From the NCBI GenBank assembly GCA_030691665.1, contig JAUYDU010000536.1:1-14004 (forward strand): a DNA stretch of 14,004 nucleotides. Reading direction: 5' to 3'. Source of the DNA: Chloroflexota bacterium. GTDB taxonomy: Bacteria; Chloroflexota; Dehalococcoidia; SM23-28-2. The position numbers were made by a program, and so were the translations under genes. Under the pieces are notes generated by a model. The model searched no databases. It was not told the DNA's origin and saw nothing but the letters and a program-made list of their open reading frames with translations. Position 1 is the stretch's first letter, and every line of letters starts with the position of its first letter. Of the stretch, positions 12,407 to 14,004 are shown in pieces.

Positions 12407-13036
12407 TTACCTGGGCCACACGCGAAGCTGGATTTCCCGACTTGCGATCAGCCGGCGATACGTTGCGGCATCCGGCCTCTTGTTCACGTGCCGATTTGTG
12501 ACGCCCGCCACGTAATCGGCCAACTGCAGAAGGTTATTGGTTCTAGACTCCTCCATTTTTATCTTCCGGATCGGGTTTCGGCCTCCCTCCTTCATCTTAC
12601 GTCGCAGATAAGCTGCTAGCTGATTCCGGAACTCCCGGTCGCCGCTCTTGTCGATTATCACCGTCGCATCTGCAAGATACGGTTTCGCGTTCTCAAACAC
12701 GAGTCCGCACACGTACTTGTAAAGCGGGCCCTTGAAGTTGAACCCTGGGCCATACAGTTTCTCCGGGTCTTTGTCTAGGGCGAAGGCATGGTAAAAGAAT
12801 TCGTACGGTGCTACCGCTTGCAGAAAAGCGAGCCTCACTTTCCGTGAATTAGAGGCGAAGTGAAATTCGTACTCCTTCGGTAGACCGAGCTCGTAACGCA
12901 GTAACTTAATCCGCTCATCGCACGCTGCCGCCATTTCGTTCTCATCGAAGGTCACCATTGCCACCGTAAAGAATGGGCTAGACCCTCTGTCTAGTTTCCT
13001 TCCCGGGTCGCCGGATTCGTCAATGAAAGCTAACAT
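12407..13036 (-). CDS. DUF3800 domain protein
   Basis: The protein has 209 residues, starting with the hallmark IDESGDPG (5-12). EFHFASNS (57-64), the strand ATVIIDKSGD (124-133) with D129, and LLQLADYVAG (169-178) with D174 complete the family's conserved acidic set, which suggests an RNase H-like metal site. DUF3800 has no settled biochemical role; members are often found near restriction-modification and other defence genes, and here the next gene downstream is a methyltransferase-nuclease. Start ATG 13036 has no clear Shine-Dalgarno close by, but MLAFIDESGD is how the family normally begins. Two sampled 60-base stretches are about 50-53% GC, against about 70% in the transketolase gene, which supports recent acquisition. 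It lies 27 bases after a SAM methyltransferase gene. Confidence 0.88.
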   Translation of the reverse strand: MLAFIDESGDPGRKLDRGSSPFFTVAMVTFDENEMAAACDERIKLLRYELGLPKEYEFHFASNSRKVRLAFLQAVAPYEFFYHAFALDKDPEKLYGPGFNFKGPLYKYVCGLVFENAKPYLADATVIIDKSGDREFRNQLAAYLRRKMKEGGRNPIRKIKMEESRTNNLLQLADYVAGVTNRHVNKRPDAATYRRLIASREIQLRVWPR

Positions 13037-13063
13037 GAAGAAAGCCGGAGTGCCCTCCCCCCA

Positions 13064-13696
13064 TCATATCGCATACCGCTCGCTGGCCTCGGCGCCGGCC
13101 CGGCGGGCGATGCCGCCCATGTCCATGAAGTGGCGCCGCATCCGCAGCCGCGCCGTCAGGTGCAGGCCCGCGCACGCCAGCTCGTCCCTCACCTCGGCCT
13201 CGCTGAAACCGGTGCCGGGAGCGTGGGGGAACAGGAAGCGAAACAGGCCCCCCTGCAGCCACTTGTTGGAGATGTCCAGAAAGTAGAACGTTCCGCCCGG
13301 CTTGAGCACGCGGGCGATCTCCCCCAGGGCCCCACGCCAGTCCGGCACGTGGTGGAGAATCCCGATCTCGAAGACGGCGTCAAACCGGCCATCCTCGAAA
13401 GGAAGACGGGTGGCATCGGCCAGGAGAAGCTGAACGCCGTCGGCACGGCGCGACTTCAGATAGCGGCGGGCCAGGCGGATCTCCTTGGGGTCGAGGTCCA
13501 TGGCCACCACCTGGCGGGGCCTGAATATCTGCTCGATATATCTGGCGCCGGCCCCGCGACCGCAGCCCACCTCCAGAACCAGGCCGCCGGGGGGCAGAGC
13601 AGCGGTGCGCTGGAAGTAGGCCACCTCGCCCTTCTGAAGGCGAGCGCGAACCGGGTTGTTCACCACCAGCCTCTCGAACCAGCCCAGTATCTTCAT
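13064..13696 (-). CDS. Class I SAM-dependent methyltransferase (UbiE/COQ5-like)
   Basis: The protein has 210 residues. SAM-binding motif I is VLEVGCGRGAG (40-50). The acidic end of strand 2 is D67 in VVAMDLDP. ADATRLPFEDGRFDAV (93-108) and the downstream HHVPDW (115-120) are typical of UbiE-like small-molecule methyltransferases, followed by EIARVLKPGGTFYFLDI. The substrate is not deducible: quinones, lipids or other small molecules are all possible. A loop before the end (FSEAEVRDELACAGL) fits the family's cap. AGGGA, 7 bases before ATG 13696, serves as ribosome binding site. GC content and codon use match the housekeeping genes, so the break in composition falls between this gene and DUF3800. 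Confidence 0.88.
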   Translation of the reverse strand: MKILGWFERLVVNNPVRARLQKGEVAYFQRTAALPPGGLVLEVGCGRGAGARYIEQIFRPRQVVAMDLDPKEIRLARRYLKSRRADGVQLLLADATRLPFEDGRFDAVFEIGILHHVPDWRGALGEIARVLKPGGTFYFLDISNKWLQGGLFRFLFPHAPGTGFSEAEVRDELACAGLHLTARLRMRRHFMDMGGIARRAGAEASERYAI

Positions 13697-13720
13697 GGAC
13701 GCGTCCCTGCCGCCTTTACC

Positions 13721-13832
13721 GTCACCCCGAGCCTGCCTGCCGGCAGGCAGGCGCCGCGAAGAGCCTGCCCTGAGTGTAGCGAAGGGGTCTCAGATTCTTC
13801 GCTGCAAGATTCTTCGCTTCGCTCAGAATGAC
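13721..13832. repeat. GTCACCCCGAG...CTCAGAATGAC repeat element (copy 2)
   Basis: The outer ends GTCA (13721) and TGAC (13832) match copy 1 at 3712-3816, and the right part contains cttcgcttcgctcagaatga. AGATTCTTCGCT occurs twice inside (13792-13803, 13807-13818). The left arm is interrupted by a palindrome (13731-13752) and followed by agcctgccctgagtgtagcg (13753 onward), the repeat word found in reverse at 3645-3675. No gene is seen from 13697 to 13890. Confidence 0.65.
13731..13752. repeat. Perfect 22-base palindrome (11-base arms GCCTGCCTGCC)
   Basis: GCCTGCCTGCC is followed at once by its reverse complement. It sits inside the left arm of the GTCA...TGAC element, splitting what would otherwise read like copy 1 (GAG C ... 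GCGAAG). It resembles the smaller palindrome nested in element B (8631-8646). Confidence 0.8.
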
Positions 13833-13890
13833 ATTCGGCGCTGCATTGAGAATAACCCCTTTTGAACCTCGCCCACCGCTTCCATTACGT

Positions 13891-14004
13891 CTACGTCTTC
13901 TCAGGCTTCTGGCGGGGGAGGCGAATGACGCTGTGCCCCGACAGGCCCAGGATGAGGCGGGCCCTGGGCTCATCGCTCGCCCGCACCCACACCTCCCAGC
14001 CCGG
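13891..14004 (-). CDS. C-terminal end of an unidentified protein (partial)
   Basis: From the window edge, 37 codons are open on the minus strand and end at TAG (13891-13893). The peptide includes GWEVWVRASDEPRARLILGL and SGHSVIRLPRQKPEKT. Its balanced composition, third-position GC bias and lack of stops make coding likely. A basic, proline-containing tail ends it. I do not recognise the family. It would be transcribed toward the repeat region and the SAM methyltransferase gene, with about 195 bases between. Confidence 0.55.
   Translation of the reverse strand, partial: PGWEVWVRASDEPRARLILGLSGHSVIRLPRQKPEKT

Noticed and set aside
13722..13973. 83-codon minus-strand open frame at the right end
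   Set aside because: It runs through the repeat element and palindrome; the competing frame ending at 13891 is the plausible gene.
1..14004. tRNA, rRNA or known riboswitch genes
   Set aside because: I looked for cloverleaf ends, rRNA words and leader motifs on both strands and saw none; a covariance-model scan was not possible.

Overview
The window is a GC-rich, densely coding bacterial chromosome segment. The protein flavour (split transketolase, FolC-FabF-GalE run, short lineage-type hypotheticals) and the many dispersed GTCACCCTGAGCG / GCTTCGCTCAG repeats suggest an uncultivated Chloroflexota relative, perhaps Dehalococcoidia-like. That assignment is inference; no marker gene fixes it.

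Left block (1-3073, + strand): the last codons of a FolC-like protein, fabF (beta-ketoacyl-ACP synthase II), galE (UDP-glucose 4-epimerase) and a small lipoprotein, spaced 3-11 bases apart as one likely operon. It meets a convergent membrane-protein gene at a shared CTAG, so the two stop codons overlap. A repeat-filled gap follows (3697-3910). Then comes a minus-strand pair, an amidohydrolase and a ThpR-type RNA 2',3'-cyclic phosphodiesterase, overlapping inside a five-copy heptanucleotide repeat.

Middle block (5400-8755): a good sigma70-type promoter reads into a two-subunit transketolase. A cation diffusion facilitator with an altered metal site follows. The CDF gene is bracketed by two diverged copies of a hairpin-rich non-coding element. 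The downstream copy lies between perfect 19-base direct repeats that each hold the stop codon of one of two convergent genes, which looks like an insertion scar.

Right block (8737-13696, minus strand): transcription order is a class I SAM methyltransferase, a DUF3800 protein, a beta-class DNA methyltransferase fused to a Mrr-like nuclease domain, proA, and a small acidic-tailed protein. The DNA methyltransferase stop and the proA start overlap as ATGA. DUF3800 and the DNA methyltransferase are visibly lower in GC than the housekeeping genes and resemble an acquired defence-type module wired into proA transcription. proA carries ten in-frame heptanucleotide repeats that encode three seven-residue repeats absent from the family.

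Right end (13697-14004): a GTCA...TGAC repeat element holding a nested 22-base palindrome, then the C-terminal codons of an unidentified minus-strand gene.

The most distinctive feature of the window is the layered small repeats: heptad arrays at gene junctions and inside proA, and palindromes nested in other hairpin elements. No tRNA, rRNA, CRISPR array or transposase gene was seen.
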